Of a stretch of DNA of 64,000 nucleotides, positions 1 to 8,571 are shown one piece after another. A program made the translations under genes and the position numbers. The stretch is taken from the NCBI RefSeq assembly GCF_014200755.1, contig NZ_JACHCM010000002.1, forward strand, positions 372,001 to 436,000, given 5' to 3'. Position 1 is the first letter of the stretch. Every line of letters begins with the position of its first letter. This DNA is from Rhodanobacter sp. ANJX3. Lineage in GTDB: Bacteria; Pseudomonadota; Gammaproteobacteria; Xanthomonadales; Rhodanobacteraceae. Below the pieces are notes generated by a model. The model saw only the letters and a list, made by a program, of their open reading frames with translations. It was not told the origin of the DNA and made no database searches.

Positions 1-346
1 GCCCCAGCAGGCTGATGAAAGCCGGACTACCGGCCGGCGGGCGACTGAGCCGCAACGCCGGCACGAACAGCACGCTAAGTACTTCGGTAGCGTCCAGCGG
101 CCGCCGGCCACGACGCTGCTCGCAGCATGAAAGCAACTGCAGCCGTTCGGAGTTCAAGCGGTCCAGACGCATGGAAAGCACCTCACGCATCAACAGCTCT
201 TTGCCGCCGAAATGATAGTTCACGGCAGCCGCATTCGCCTTCGCGCGACGGGTAACATCCTGCAGCAGCATGGCTTCGTAACCATGCTCGATAAATGACG
301 CTTCGGCTGCGTGCAACAGCCGATCTCGCGTATTCATCTGGCGCAT
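1..346 (-). CDS. TetR/AcrR-family regulator, N-terminal part (runs off window)
   Basis: The first 115 residues of a TetR/AcrR repressor are visible; the rest lies left of position 1. The N-terminal helix-turn-helix is clear: a TRDRLLHAAEASF helix, the FIEHGYEA turn, then the recognition-helix region AAAVNYHFGGKELL, where YHFGGKE is the usual family signature. The following RLDRLNSERLQLL segment resembles the start of a common TetR C-terminal ligand domain. ATG at 346 is used; an in-frame ATG at 337 is an alternative and neither has a strong ribosome binding site. The regulated gene cannot be named because the downstream neighbour is outside the window. Confidence 0.85.
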   Translation of the reverse strand, partial: MRQMNTRDRLLHAAEASFIEHGYEAMLLQDVTRRAKANAAAVNYHFGGKELLMREVLSMRLDRLNSERLQLLSCCEQRRGRRPLDATEVLSVLFVPALRLSRPPAGSPAFISLLG

Positions 347-901
347 GCTTGGTTCTTGGCTGTCTACGGACATATAGCTTCAGGTCTCTGCGACGAAATA
401 GATAGGATTCGGCAAGATACCCAATGGATGCCCCACCGCTCATTCGATGTCCGTTCTCGAACGAGCTTGCCTGCTCGGGTTACCCTTGGAATGGTTCAAT
501 AGGCGGCAGTAACGGTAAAACGATAAAGGGCGTGGCGTCGATAGTCGACTGCCATGCAAATCGACAAGACGATCTCTACGGCATGCCATGCCGCGCGTTG
601 TTTCGGCGGCAGGCAAATCATGGCACGTTTTTTCAGCCCGAAGCCTAGCCGCTTTCAAGTGACGGTCATTCTGGCCGGACCGATCGGAGCAAGCCGGCAA
701 GCACCGACGGTTGCCCATCTGCGTGCTGCGTTCCGGTGCGGATCTGTCGGCGGATTGCGTATAGGCGCGAACGCTTTTCCTCGGCAGGCAGCAGCTGCCG
801 GGGGCGCGCACAACCGACTCGGCTCGCAACGCCACCGCGAGACATTCGGCTCCGATCGATCCAGGCCGTCGCGACCAAGTTACCCGCCGGCAGGCGCAGC
901 C
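347..901. other. 555-bp intergenic stretch without a convincing gene
   Basis: This lies between the TetR start and the RIO kinase stop. Open frames exist on both strands but their translations are Arg/Cys/Ser-rich, resemble no family I recognise and lack good ribosome binding sites. It presumably holds the TetR gene promoter; I see no clear operator or terminator. Confidence 0.5.
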
Positions 902-1759
902 TCAATCCGCCTGCGCCGCCTCGTCCCTGCCCTGCTGGCGAATGATCGCCTCCTCGCGCGCATCGATGATCGACTGCATCACGCTGTCGACGTCAGCGAT
1001 GGTTTCGTCGAATTCGAAGTGGCCGGTGAGCTCGGTGTCGGGGTGCAGTTCACCGAGCTCGAACAGCGCCCACATTTCTTCGGCGTAGTAGCTGTCCAGC
1101 AGCTCGGGTGCGAAGCGTGACAGGCTGATGGTGATGTTGCCGACGTCGCGGCGAAGCATGGTGCGCGCGGCGTTGTTGCCGGAGGCGCTGACGACCTGCG
1201 GCAGGTCGATGATGACCGGACCTTCCGGCCCGACCAGCACGTTGTATTCGGAAAGGTCGCCGTGGATCAGGCCCACGCACAGCATTCGCGCCACCTGCTG
1301 CATCAGAAAGCGGTGGTAGTCGCGCGCGGTGTCTGCCGACAGCTCCACTTCGCCCAGGCGCGGCGCGGAATAGCCTTCCGCATCGGTGACCAGCTCCATC
1401 ACCAGCACGCCGTTGAAATAGCCGTACGGTTTGGGCACGCGCACGCCGGCGGCGGTGAGCGCGTAGAGCGCGTCGACCTCGGCGTTTTTCCAGGCCGCCT
1501 CGGCCTCCTTGCGGCCGAACTTGGTGGCCTTGCCCATGGCGCGGGCCTGGCGGCTGCCGCGCACCTTGCGGCCTTCCTGATACTGCACGCGGGCCTGGAA
1601 GCTGCGCTGCGCCATGTCCTTGTAGACCTTGGCACAGCGGACGTCGTCGCCCGAGCGCACCACATAGACGGAAGCTTCTTTGCCGCTCTTCAGCGGTCGC
1701 AGTACCTGGTCGATAACGCCTTCGTCGATCAGATCCTGCAGGCCCTTGGGTGTCTTCAT
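902..1759 (-). CDS. RIO-type serine/threonine protein kinase
   Basis: Atypical protein kinase of the RIO family (RIO1-like/PA4780-like bacterial group), expected to be a cytosolic ATP-dependent kinase. Numbering from the ATG at 1759 (285 aa): a Gly-poor nucleotide loop KEASVYVV, the ATP-binding Lys in CAKVYKD (about residue 44), the catalytic loop HGDLSEYNV (about 166-174) and the metal-binding IIDLPQVV (about 183-190), which matches the RIO pattern IDxPQ. The frame extends upstream to a GTG at 1837, but MKTPKGL is where the family usually begins. It stands alone on the minus strand 88 bp downstream of a flavin oxidoreductase. Substrate unknown. Confidence 0.9.
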   Translation of the reverse strand: MKTPKGLQDLIDEGVIDQVLRPLKSGKEASVYVVRSGDDVRCAKVYKDMAQRSFQARVQYQEGRKVRGSRQARAMGKATKFGRKEAEAAWKNAEVDALYALTAAGVRVPKPYGYFNGVLVMELVTDAEGYSAPRLGEVELSADTARDYHRFLMQQVARMLCVGLIHGDLSEYNVLVGPEGPVIIDLPQVVSASGNNAARTMLRRDVGNITISLSRFAPELLDSYYAEEMWALFELGELHPDTELTGHFEFDETIADVDSVMQSIIDAREEAIIRQQGRDEAAQAD

Positions 1760-1846
1760 GCGTGGAAAAGCTTCGGCAATTCGTGGAATAACCGCGATTA
1801 TGGCCGATCCGTGGGCCAACTCGGTTATTTCCCACACTTGAGCGCT

Positions 1847-2857
1847 TTAACTTGCCTGCAGGCTGGCCGCGCCGAGCCGGTCACGCACGCCGGCGGCAAT
1901 TTCGAACGAGCGTCGCCGCGCCGCGTGCTCGAACACGTTGGCGGTGATCAGCAACTCGTCCGGCTTGTGCCGCTCGATAAAGGCCTCGAGGCCCGCTTCC
2001 ACCGTATCGGCGTCGCCAATGACCGCGCAGGCCAGCGCGTGATCGACGCCGTGGCGCTCCATCGGCGAGGCATACGACTCGATGTTGTCGATCGGCGGTG
2101 GAATAAGACCGGGTTTGCCTCGCCGCAGGTTGATGAAACTCTGCTGCTGGGTGGTGAAAAGCCGGCGCGCTTGCGCATCGCTTTCGGCGGCCACCACGTT
2201 GACGCCGAGCATGGCGTAAGGCTGCTGCAGCCGGGCCGACGGGCGGAAGTCGCGGCGATACAGCGCCAGCGCCTCGTCCATCGCGTCGGGGGCGAAATGC
2301 GAGGCAAAGGCGAACGGCAGGCCACGGCGCGCCGACAACGTCGCGCTGAACAGGCTGGAACCCAGCAGCCACACCGGCACGTCGAGCCCGGCGCCCGGTA
2401 CGGCGCGCACCGGCTGGCCCGGCTTCACCGGCTCGAAGTAACCCAGCAGCTCCATCACGTCGTGCGGAAACGCGTCGGCGCTGTCGAAATAGCGGCGCAG
2501 CGCCTTGGCGGTGGGCTGATCGGTGCCCGGCGCTCGGCCCAACCCGAGATCGATACGCCCCGGGTACAGCGACGCCAGCGTGCCGAACTGTTCGGCCACC
2601 TGCAGCGGAGCATGATTCGGCAGCATGATGCCGCCCGAGCCCACCCGAATTTTCGACGTACCGCCGGCTACATAGCCGATCAGCACGGCCGTGGCGGCGC
2701 TGGCAATACCCACCATATTGTGGTGTTCGGCCAGCCAGTAGCGGCGGTAACCCAGTCGTTCGGCGTTCTGCGCCAGGTCCAGCGTGTTGCGGAAAGCCTG
2801 CGCCGGGTCGCTGCCTTCGGTGACGGGCGCCAGGTCGAGTATCGAAAAAGGAATCAT
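1847..2857 (-). CDS. LLM-class flavin-dependent oxidoreductase (luciferase-like)
   Basis: A 336-residue protein of the bacterial luciferase-like monooxygenase superfamily, YhbW/MsnO8-like group, which uses reduced FMN as cosubstrate; the substrate is unknown. Visible signatures are the N-terminal [10 protein letters not shown], the [10 protein letters not shown] strand-helix, the [12 protein letters not shown] flavin-pocket segment and [14 protein letters not shown]. The TIM-barrel length is normal for the family. The ATG at 2857 is chosen because homology begins exactly at MIPFS; the frame runs open further upstream without recognisable content. It diverges from the pseudouridine-synthase-like gene starting at 3001, leaving a 143-bp shared promoter region. 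Confidence 0.9.
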   Translation of the reverse strand: MIPFSILDLAPVTEGSDPAQAFRNTLDLAQNAERLGYRRYWLAEHHNMVGIASAATAVLIGYVAGGTSKIRVGSGGIMLPNHAPLQVAEQFGTLASLYPGRIDLGLGRAPGTDQPTAKALRRYFDSADAFPHDVMELLGYFEPVKPGQPVRAVPGAGLDVPVWLLGSSLFSATLSARRGLPFAFASHFAPDAMDEALALYRRDFRPSARLQQPYAMLGVNVVAAESDAQARRLFTTQQQSFINLRRGKPGLIPPPIDNIESYASPMERHGVDHALACAVIGDADTVEAGLEAFIERHKPDELLITANVFEHAARRRSFEIAAGVRDRLGAASLQAS

Positions 2858-3000
2858 GGGAGTTCTCGCGGTAGCTATGGACAATGATTTGGGGACGGTT
2901 GCCGCGATTGGCAACGGCTTTCGACCCGGCCGCGGGATATCGGGCAGCCACAGCGCCGAACCCCGCCTACAATGGCCGCTCTCTCCTGCACGGCATCTCG

Positions 3001-3723
3001 ATGACTGAACCGGTTCGCCTCGCCAAACGCGTCGTTGCCCTTGCCCAGTGTTCCCGGCGCGAGGCCGAGCAGTACATCGAGGGCGGCTGGGTACGCGTCG
3101 ATGGCGTAGTGGTGGAAACACCGCAGTTCATGGTCGATACGCAAACGGTCGAACTGGACCCCGGCGCGCAGCTGATCGCCACCGAACCGGCCACTCTGGT
3201 GCTGCATAAGCCGGTCGGCTACGACGCCGGTGACGGCCCGAATCCGGCCAGCGCGCTGGTCGTCCCGGAAACGCGATGGGCCGACGATGCCTCCGGCGTG
3301 CGCCCGCTGAAGCGTCACCTGCAGCGGCTGAACTCGCCACTCCCGCTGCCGACCGCGGCCACCGGCCTGATGATTTTTACCCAGGATTGGCGAGTGACGC
3401 GCAAGCTCACCGAGGACGTCGATCGGGTCGAGCAGGAGTTTGTGGTCGACGTGAGCGGCGAGCTGATCGCCAACGGACTGGCCCTGCTCAACCACGGCCT
3501 GCACTTCAACAATTACGCCATGCCGCCGATCAAGGTCAGCTGGCAGAGCGAACAGCGGCTGCGGTTTGCGTTCAAGGTGCTGCAGCCCACCCAGATCGAG
3601 CCGATGTGCCACGCGGTCGGGCTGAAGGTGCTGGCGATGAAGCGCTTGCGCGTCGGCCGCATTTCGCTGGCCAAGTTGCCGCCCGGCCAGTGGCGATATC
3701 TGGCGCCGCACGAACGTATCTAG
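3001..3723 (+). CDS. RsuA/RluF-type pseudouridine synthase homologue, catalytic Asp apparently absent
   Basis: A 240-residue protein with an S4 RNA-binding domain (residues 4-50, with [19 protein letters not shown]) followed by a pseudouridine-synthase fold (LHKPVG at 68-73, EQEFVVDV at 144-151, [20 protein letters not shown] near the C terminus). The family's catalytic GRLDxxTxGL motif should fall at residues 113-123, but the protein reads [11 protein letters not shown], with Pro117 at the expected Asp position. It may therefore be an RNA-binding protein that no longer isomerises uridine, or the alignment may be offset. The ATG at 3001 gives homology from the first residues. Single gene. Confidence 0.8.
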   Translation: MTEPVRLAKRVVALAQCSRREAEQYIEGGWVRVDGVVVETPQFMVDTQTVELDPGAQLIATEPATLVLHKPVGYDAGDGPNPASALVVPETRWADDASGVRPLKRHLQRLNSPLPLPTAATGLMIFTQDWRVTRKLTEDVDRVEQEFVVDVSGELIANGLALLNHGLHFNNYAMPPIKVSWQSEQRLRFAFKVLQPTQIEPMCHAVGLKVLAMKRLRVGRISLAKLPPGQWRYLAPHERI

Positions 3724-3823
3724 CGTAGACTTTCGCACGCTGCAACGACGCTTTCAGACACCGAAACGCGTGCAGCGATGTCAGCAGTGCCGACCGTCCC
3801 ACCACCACACCGCGGAGAGCAGC

Positions 3824-3928
3824 ATGAGCAAGGGTCTGGATTCGAAAAAGAGCGACAAGAAAAAGCCGGAAAAAACCATGAAGGAAAAGAAGCTGGCCAA
3901 GCAGGAAAAGAAGAAGAACGCCAAGTAA
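3824..3928 (+). CDS. Small lysine-rich conserved protein (34 aa)
   Basis: A 34-codon frame with a good ribosome binding site (GGAGAGC, 6 nt before ATG). The product starts MSKGLDSKKSDKKKPEKTMK and ends in alternating Lys/Glu/Ala, with roughly half of its residues Lys. Short proteins beginning MSKG-D-KK are widespread in beta- and gammaproteobacteria as uncharacterised cytosolic proteins, which is why I call this one real despite its size. It contains no aromatic residue and is probably disordered. Function unknown; nucleic-acid or ribosome association would be a guess. Confidence 0.7.
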   Translation: MSKGLDSKKSDKKKPEKTMKEKKLAKQEKKKNAK

Positions 3929-4050
3929 TCGCGCACGCTTCCTGACGGTGGCTGCATCGGTCCTTCGGTTCAGGCTGCTGCAGTCACCCGGCTTGCACGC
4001 ATCACGTGCAAGCTCCGATACGAGGTTTCGCTCTTGCTACCGCTTTCGAC

Positions 4051-4560
4051 TCAGTACTCGCCCATGTAATCGCGCTTGCCGATCTCCAGACCGTTGTGGC
4101 GCAGGATCGCGTAGGCCGTGGTCACATGGAAGAAAAATTGCGGCAGGCCATAGCTCAGCAGATAGCTCTGCCCGCTGAAATGGCGCTCTTTGGGCGTACC
4201 CGGCCGGGTGACGATTTCGCGTACGGCCGCGTCGTCGAACGATGCTGAGCTCAGGCCATCGATAAAACCGATCGTTCTCGCAATCAGGGCATGCAACCCG
4301 TCGAACGTCGGCTCGCCCTCTTCCATCTTCGGCACCTCGACACCGGCCAAACGAGCCGAGACGCCACGCGCGAAATCGCAGGCGATCTGCACTTGCTTGG
4401 CCAACGGAAACATATCCGGAAACAGCCGCGCCTGGGTCAGCGCCGCCGGCTCGATGCTCCTGGCCACCATATGCTTCTCGGCTTTGGCGAGAATGGCATC
4501 GAGCCCGCCGAGCATCTGGCGGAACACGGGGACCGAACTGGTGTGCATGGCGTGCGACAT
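4051..4560 (-). CDS. DUF1993-family protein
   Basis: 169 residues matching the DUF1993 family, an uncharacterised four-helix, DinB-like fold. Recognisable pieces are VPVFRQMLGGLDAILAKAEKH at the N terminus, ARLFPDMFPLAKQVQIACDF in the middle, and SYLLSYGLPQFFFHVTTAYAILRHNGLEIGK near the C terminus, the last being the most conserved part of the family. The ATG at 4560 has AGGAATTCCC just upstream. It is followed closely on the opposite side by a small oxidoreductase-like protein gene on the same strand (start 4829). Function unknown. Confidence 0.88.
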   Translation of the reverse strand: MSHAMHTSSVPVFRQMLGGLDAILAKAEKHMVARSIEPAALTQARLFPDMFPLAKQVQIACDFARGVSARLAGVEVPKMEEGEPTFDGLHALIARTIGFIDGLSSASFDDAAVREIVTRPGTPKERHFSGQSYLLSYGLPQFFFHVTTAYAILRHNGLEIGKRDYMGEY

Positions 4561-4631
4561 GGGAATTCCTGGAATGCGCGGAAAGAGATCGGCGCAGTGT
4601 AGTTCAGTGCTGCCCGCAGCGCTGGCGCCTT

Positions 4632-4829
4632 CTACGGATGTCCAGCGTGCCGCGCATGCCACGCAGCCAGCGCCACCCGATAACGCTCAAGCGCCTGCTC
4701 ATAGGTGTCGAACACGCAGGGCACGCAGCCTTCGCCGCAGCAGTCCGCCGCGTCCGGTTCGACCGGGCGCGGCGGCGGCGGATCGGCTGGGTCAGCCACA
4801 TGACTCGATGGTGGATCATTTTTCTGCAT
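4632..4829 (-). CDS. Oxidoreductase-like domain protein (65 aa)
   Basis: A small protein with a Pro-rich N terminus followed by DCCGEGCVPCVFDTYEQALERY, the hallmark of the Pfam 'oxidoreductase-like' N-terminal family (PF09791): CCxxGCxxCVxxxY. The four Cys of CCGEGCVPC may bind metal, but this is inference. The family is found as stand-alone short proteins in xanthomonads. Translation from the ATG at 4829 covers the whole motif. It is upstream of and co-oriented with the DUF1993 gene (71-bp gap), so they may be cotranscribed. Confidence 0.78.
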   Translation of the reverse strand: MQKNDPPSSHVADPADPPPPRPVEPDAADCCGEGCVPCVFDTYEQALERYRVALAAWHARHAGHP

Positions 4830-4993
4830 AAGGTGTCACAGCGACCTTTTCTATCGGCGGCGGATCATCGTGCCGGCAATCGGCGTCGGGTTACGCAGCG
4901 ACTGCACATCGCTATCCAGACCACGTGCGGACAAAGACGCATAGGCAAAGCCGGTAGCGGCTGCGAAGATAGCCGATCGTATCTAGCGGAACG

Positions 4994-6145
4994 ATGCCCA
5001 TGAAGATCGGCGGCACACCAAAACGCAACCCGATCGGTCCAAGACTGATCGCGACACTGACACTGCTTCTCTCTGGCTGCCACAACCTGCCTGTCTACGC
5101 GCTCGGTACCCCTGCGCCGCACTATCGCGTCGTAGGCTACGACGTCGACAAGGCCGGTGTGGATCACGTCGACGTCGGCAAGATCGACACGCTGATCTTT
5201 GCCTTCGCCCGGGTCGCGGATGACCGGGTCGTGCTCGATCCGGATGCCTCAACGAAATTGCATCAGCTGACGGGTCTCAAGGCGAAACACCCCGCGCTGA
5301 AGGTGGTGCTGTCGGTCGGAGGCTGGGGTGCGGGCGGCTTTTCCGAAGCGGCGAGCACGCCGGCCAACCGCCGTCGCTTCGCCGACAGCGCGACGAAACT
5401 GCTCCTCGACAACGATGCCGACGGCCTCGACGTGGACTGGGAATATCCCGGTCATTCCGAATCGGGCATTCATTCGAGCCCGCAGGATCGGACCCACCTC
5501 ACCTTGCTGCTGCAAAGTATCCGCACTGCACTGGATGCCGCGGGCCAAGGCCACGGACGCCATTACACACTGAGCATGGCCGTCGCCGACGGGCCGTTCG
5601 TCGACGGCATCGACATCGCCGCGATAGCGCCGTACCTCGACTGGTTCAATCTGATGACCTACGACGTCGTCAACTCGATGACGCAGACAACCGGACATCA
5701 CAGCGGCCTGCACGCGTCAGCGCTCGCGCCGGCCGATGCGCGCACCACCGATCGTGCGGTGAAGCAGTTTCTCGCCGCAGGTGTGCCGCCGGGCAAGCTG
5801 CTGATCGGCGCAGCCTTCTACGGCCGCGAATTCGATGACGTGAAGCCCGACCATAACGGTCTCTACCAGGCTTACGGTCATTACGGCAGCGAACATCCGT
5901 GGCCACAGTTGCAGTCCGACTTCATCAACCGCCGCGGCTTCGTGCGCTACTGGGACGCGCAGGCCCAGGCGCCTTATCTTTGGAACGCCGCGACCCGCCA
6001 GTTCATCAGCTATGACGATCCGCAGTCCATCGCCGCCAAGGCTGTCTTCGTGAAAGCGCAGCATCTTGGCGGCATCATGTACTGGGAACAGAGCGAGGAT
6101 CCGCAGAACGTGCTGCTGGACGCGATCTGGCGCGGCCTGCAGTGA
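4994..6145 (+). CDS. Glycoside hydrolase family 18 lipoprotein (chitinase-like)
   Basis: 383 residues. An N-terminal signal ends in the lipobox LLSGC (Cys29), so the protein is probably lipid-anchored at the envelope. The GH18 barrel is complete: FAFARV (70-75), the substrate-binding SVGGWG (107-112), and the catalytic DxxDxDxE motif DGLDVDWEYP (143-152, acid/base Glu150), followed by LMTYD and a C-terminal MYWEQSEDP. Expected activity is hydrolysis of beta-1,4-linked GlcNAc polymers through substrate-assisted catalysis. No carbohydrate-binding module is seen. An in-frame ATG at 5000 is an equally possible start. Single gene. Confidence 0.92.
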   Translation: MPMKIGGTPKRNPIGPRLIATLTLLLSGCHNLPVYALGTPAPHYRVVGYDVDKAGVDHVDVGKIDTLIFAFARVADDRVVLDPDASTKLHQLTGLKAKHPALKVVLSVGGWGAGGFSEAASTPANRRRFADSATKLLLDNDADGLDVDWEYPGHSESGIHSSPQDRTHLTLLLQSIRTALDAAGQGHGRHYTLSMAVADGPFVDGIDIAAIAPYLDWFNLMTYDVVNSMTQTTGHHSGLHASALAPADARTTDRAVKQFLAAGVPPGKLLIGAAFYGREFDDVKPDHNGLYQAYGHYGSEHPWPQLQSDFINRRGFVRYWDAQAQAPYLWNAATRQFISYDDPQSIAAKAVFVKAQHLGGIMYWEQSEDPQNVLLDAIWRGLQ

Positions 6146-6154
6146 CCTACTGGC

Positions 6155-6928
6155 TTAGTTTGCCGGCTTGCGGAAGCGGTAGATGAACTGATCGGTATGG
6201 CCGCGTATCGCCTTGTCGAACACTTTCAGCGTGTGATCGTCCGCCGGATTGCGCAGCGCGTTGCTTTCGCCGTCAAACACAAAACCCGCCGCCTCGATCT
6301 GCTGCTTGACGATGGCCGGATCGATCCGGTGCAGCGTATCGGTGTCCTGCATGCCCGAGCCCGCCGGCGCCACGTGATCGATCACCACGAACAGGCCGCC
6401 CGGCTTCAGCGCATCGAACACCTGCTTGTCGAGCACGGCGGGATCGACCTTGCCCATGAACTTGTCCGGATAGTCGTGATAATTCTGCGAGGTGAACACG
6501 AGGTCGACGGGTGCCGGTGAGCTCAGCTGGTCGGCCGGCTGTTCGAGAACGCTGACGTTGGCATAGTGCGGATCGGCGGCAAACTTTTTCACCGCGGCCA
6601 GATCCTCGGCATCTTCCTTGACGTATTCGTTAGGCCAGATCGTATACACGTGCCCGCGTGGGCCGACGATGGCACTGAACACGCGGGTGAAATAGCCGCC
6701 GCCCGGAATCAGCTCCAGCACGCTCTGTCCCGGTTGGACATGCGCGAACTCCATGATCGAACTGACTTTACGCCGCGCGTCGTTGGCCTTGTCGGCATCG
6801 CGCGCAGGATCGCCCACGGCCTTGGCCACCGTGGCATAGATGGCCCCGGTATGCGCACCGGACATCTGCGCCAGTGCGGCGCCCGGCAGGGCAAGAGCGA
6901 TCAGGAGGGGGAGAACGGTTGAGCGCAT
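6155..6928 (-). CDS. Exported class I SAM-dependent methyltransferase-like protein
   Basis: 257 residues with a Sec signal peptide (MRSTVLPLLIALALPGAALA, cleavage after about residue 20), followed by a Rossmann methyltransferase fold: SVLELIPGGGYFTRVF (69-84) is the SAM-binding motif I region, PVDLVFTSQNYHDYPDKF is motif IV, and DALKPGGLFVVIDHVA is motif V/VI. Periplasmic methyltransferase-like proteins of this kind are common in xanthomonads and sphingomonads; substrate and source of SAM outside the cytosol are unknown. The ATG at 6928 has CGGAG upstream. Convergent with the GH18 gene, with only 9 bp between stops. Confidence 0.85.
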   Translation of the reverse strand: MRSTVLPLLIALALPGAALAQMSGAHTGAIYATVAKAVGDPARDADKANDARRKVSSIMEFAHVQPGQSVLELIPGGGYFTRVFSAIVGPRGHVYTIWPNEYVKEDAEDLAAVKKFAADPHYANVSVLEQPADQLSSPAPVDLVFTSQNYHDYPDKFMGKVDPAVLDKQVFDALKPGGLFVVIDHVAPAGSGMQDTDTLHRIDPAIVKQQIEAAGFVFDGESNALRNPADDHTLKVFDKAIRGHTDQFIYRFRKPAN

Positions 6929-7109
6929 GATTAACTCCGCGGCGGGCAAGGGTCCGCTGATTGTGCGCCCGATTCAGGCAAAACGTGAGGTGACGATTGG
7001 CACGGGTAAGCCAGAAATTGGCCGTCCATCAAAAACCTTGCGGCGTCCAGGCGACAGCCGTCTTGCAGACTGGTAAAACTGCAACGTCGGTCGTCACGGG
7101 GAAAAGCGA

Positions 7110-8501
7110 ATGAGAGCACTTCATAAAGACAGCTGGCTGGGTAGTGCCCTGCTGTTGGCATGTGTTTCGACCACCGTCCACGCTCAATCGGCGGCTCAGT
7201 GGAAATCTCAGCAGTTGGAGGCATCGCGCAAATCCGAGCTGATCATGCACCAAGCGGAAAGCCGCAAGGGCCTGCTCGCCCAGTACCAGGTCATGCGCTA
7301 CGCGCACGGTAAAAGTACCGACACCGCCTTCCGACTGATTTTCGGTCAGTACCTCAGCTGGTATCAGACGTTCATCGGCGATTATCCGGATGCCTCGGCC
7401 AGCTTTTCCATCAAGCAGTCGTCCGCGCCAGGAGATCACGCCTCGCCCCTCGCAGAGGGAGGCTATTCGCCCAGACCAGCTCTGGAAGCCATTCCCGAGC
7501 TTGCCAAAAACTATCGCGCGGTCTTCTTCAACGAAGCGCACAACGTGCCTCTGACGCGAACCTTGACCGTGCAGCTGTTGAGCAAGCTACGTCACGAGGG
7601 GTTCAACTATTTCGCCGCCGAAACGCTTTATCAGGCCGATACCGGCCTGCAGTCGCGCGGTTATCCCGTCAAGAACAGCGGTTTTTACACTGAGGAGCCT
7701 ATTTACGCAGAGATGGTTCGCACCGCGCTGAGACTCGGGTTCAAGGTGGTTGCGTACGAAGCTATCTCGGACGCTTCGGGTGATGCTCGCGAAAAGGAAC
7801 AGGCGGTCAATCTTTACCACGAAGTATTCCAAAAAGACCCCCATGCTAGGCTCGTACTCGATGCCGGGTATGCGCACATCCAGTCTTCCGGCAGCGTCCT
7901 CGGTGGCTCATCGATGGCTGAACACCTTCATGAGCTATCGGGCATCGCCCCGTTGACCGTCGAGCAGACCGTGATGTTTCCGCATCAGGTCAGCCAGGAC
8001 AATCATCCCTATTACGACATGGTCATCCAGCATGATCACCCCACCGTACCGACTGTCTTTGTAAACAACGAAGGCAAGCCATGGACGCTGCGCGACGGCT
8101 ACGACATAAGCGTCTTCTTTCCTGCGCAACGGTTCGAATCAGGCCGACCGACGTGGGTAAGCCTTGGCGGATTACGTAAACCTTTTCCGGTGAGCGGAAA
8201 TCGATGCATGCACGATTATCCATGCATGGTGGAAGCGCATTACGTGGATGAGGGACCGGATGCCATCGCTGCCGATATTCTGGTGCTGGACCCCATACCA
8301 CTTAATGCCAAGCAGGATGATCGTATTCTTTTTAATAAGAGCGAGCCTAGCGGCATGCTCTACCTGCGGCCAGGAAAGTACCGACTGACTTACACCAATC
8401 AGAAAAACGTCGTATTGCTGGAGCAGCAAATCGATATTCCCGCCGACGCCCCCGTAGCGCTTCCTGCGGCGGCCAGCAGCACCGGACAAGCAGATACCTG
8501 A
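7110..8501 (+). CDS. Secreted protein of unknown function with EreA/ChaN-like motif
   Basis: 463 residues starting with a signal peptide (LGSALLLACVSTTVHAQ, cleavage near residue 25). I do not recognise a characterised family. The central part reads YRAVFFNEAHNVPLTRTL (135-152), then YFAAETLY, then a YAHIQ segment near 255, a spacing reminiscent of the EreA/ChaN/TIKI superfamily, where a Glu-x-x-His-type motif sits on the first strand. A C-terminal beta-rich portion (RILFNKSEPSGMLYLRPGKYRLTY) could be a separate domain. The sequence looks less GC-rich than its neighbours. It ends 70 bp before an M28 peptidase in the same direction. Confidence 0.7.
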   Translation: MRALHKDSWLGSALLLACVSTTVHAQSAAQWKSQQLEASRKSELIMHQAESRKGLLAQYQVMRYAHGKSTDTAFRLIFGQYLSWYQTFIGDYPDASASFSIKQSSAPGDHASPLAEGGYSPRPALEAIPELAKNYRAVFFNEAHNVPLTRTLTVQLLSKLRHEGFNYFAAETLYQADTGLQSRGYPVKNSGFYTEEPIYAEMVRTALRLGFKVVAYEAISDASGDAREKEQAVNLYHEVFQKDPHARLVLDAGYAHIQSSGSVLGGSSMAEHLHELSGIAPLTVEQTVMFPHQVSQDNHPYYDMVIQHDHPTVPTVFVNNEGKPWTLRDGYDISVFFPAQRFESGRPTWVSLGGLRKPFPVSGNRCMHDYPCMVEAHYVDEGPDAIAADILVLDPIPLNAKQDDRILFNKSEPSGMLYLRPGKYRLTYTNQKNVVLLEQQIDIPADAPVALPAAASSTGQADT

Positions 8502-8571
8502 CACACGATAAATTCGGACCAGCTAGTTTGAACCACCTGACGTTTGATTATAACCACTGAAGGATCCATGC

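Noticed and set aside
554..1120. Plus-strand frame of 188 codons at the left edge
   Set aside because: Overlaps the RIO kinase antisense and has no recognisable motif or ribosome site.
1262..2887. Plus-strand open frame of 541 codons
   Set aside because: It lies antisense to the RIO kinase and the luciferase-like oxidoreductase; its translation is His/Arg/Gly-rich with no domain, as expected for a shadow frame in high-GC DNA.
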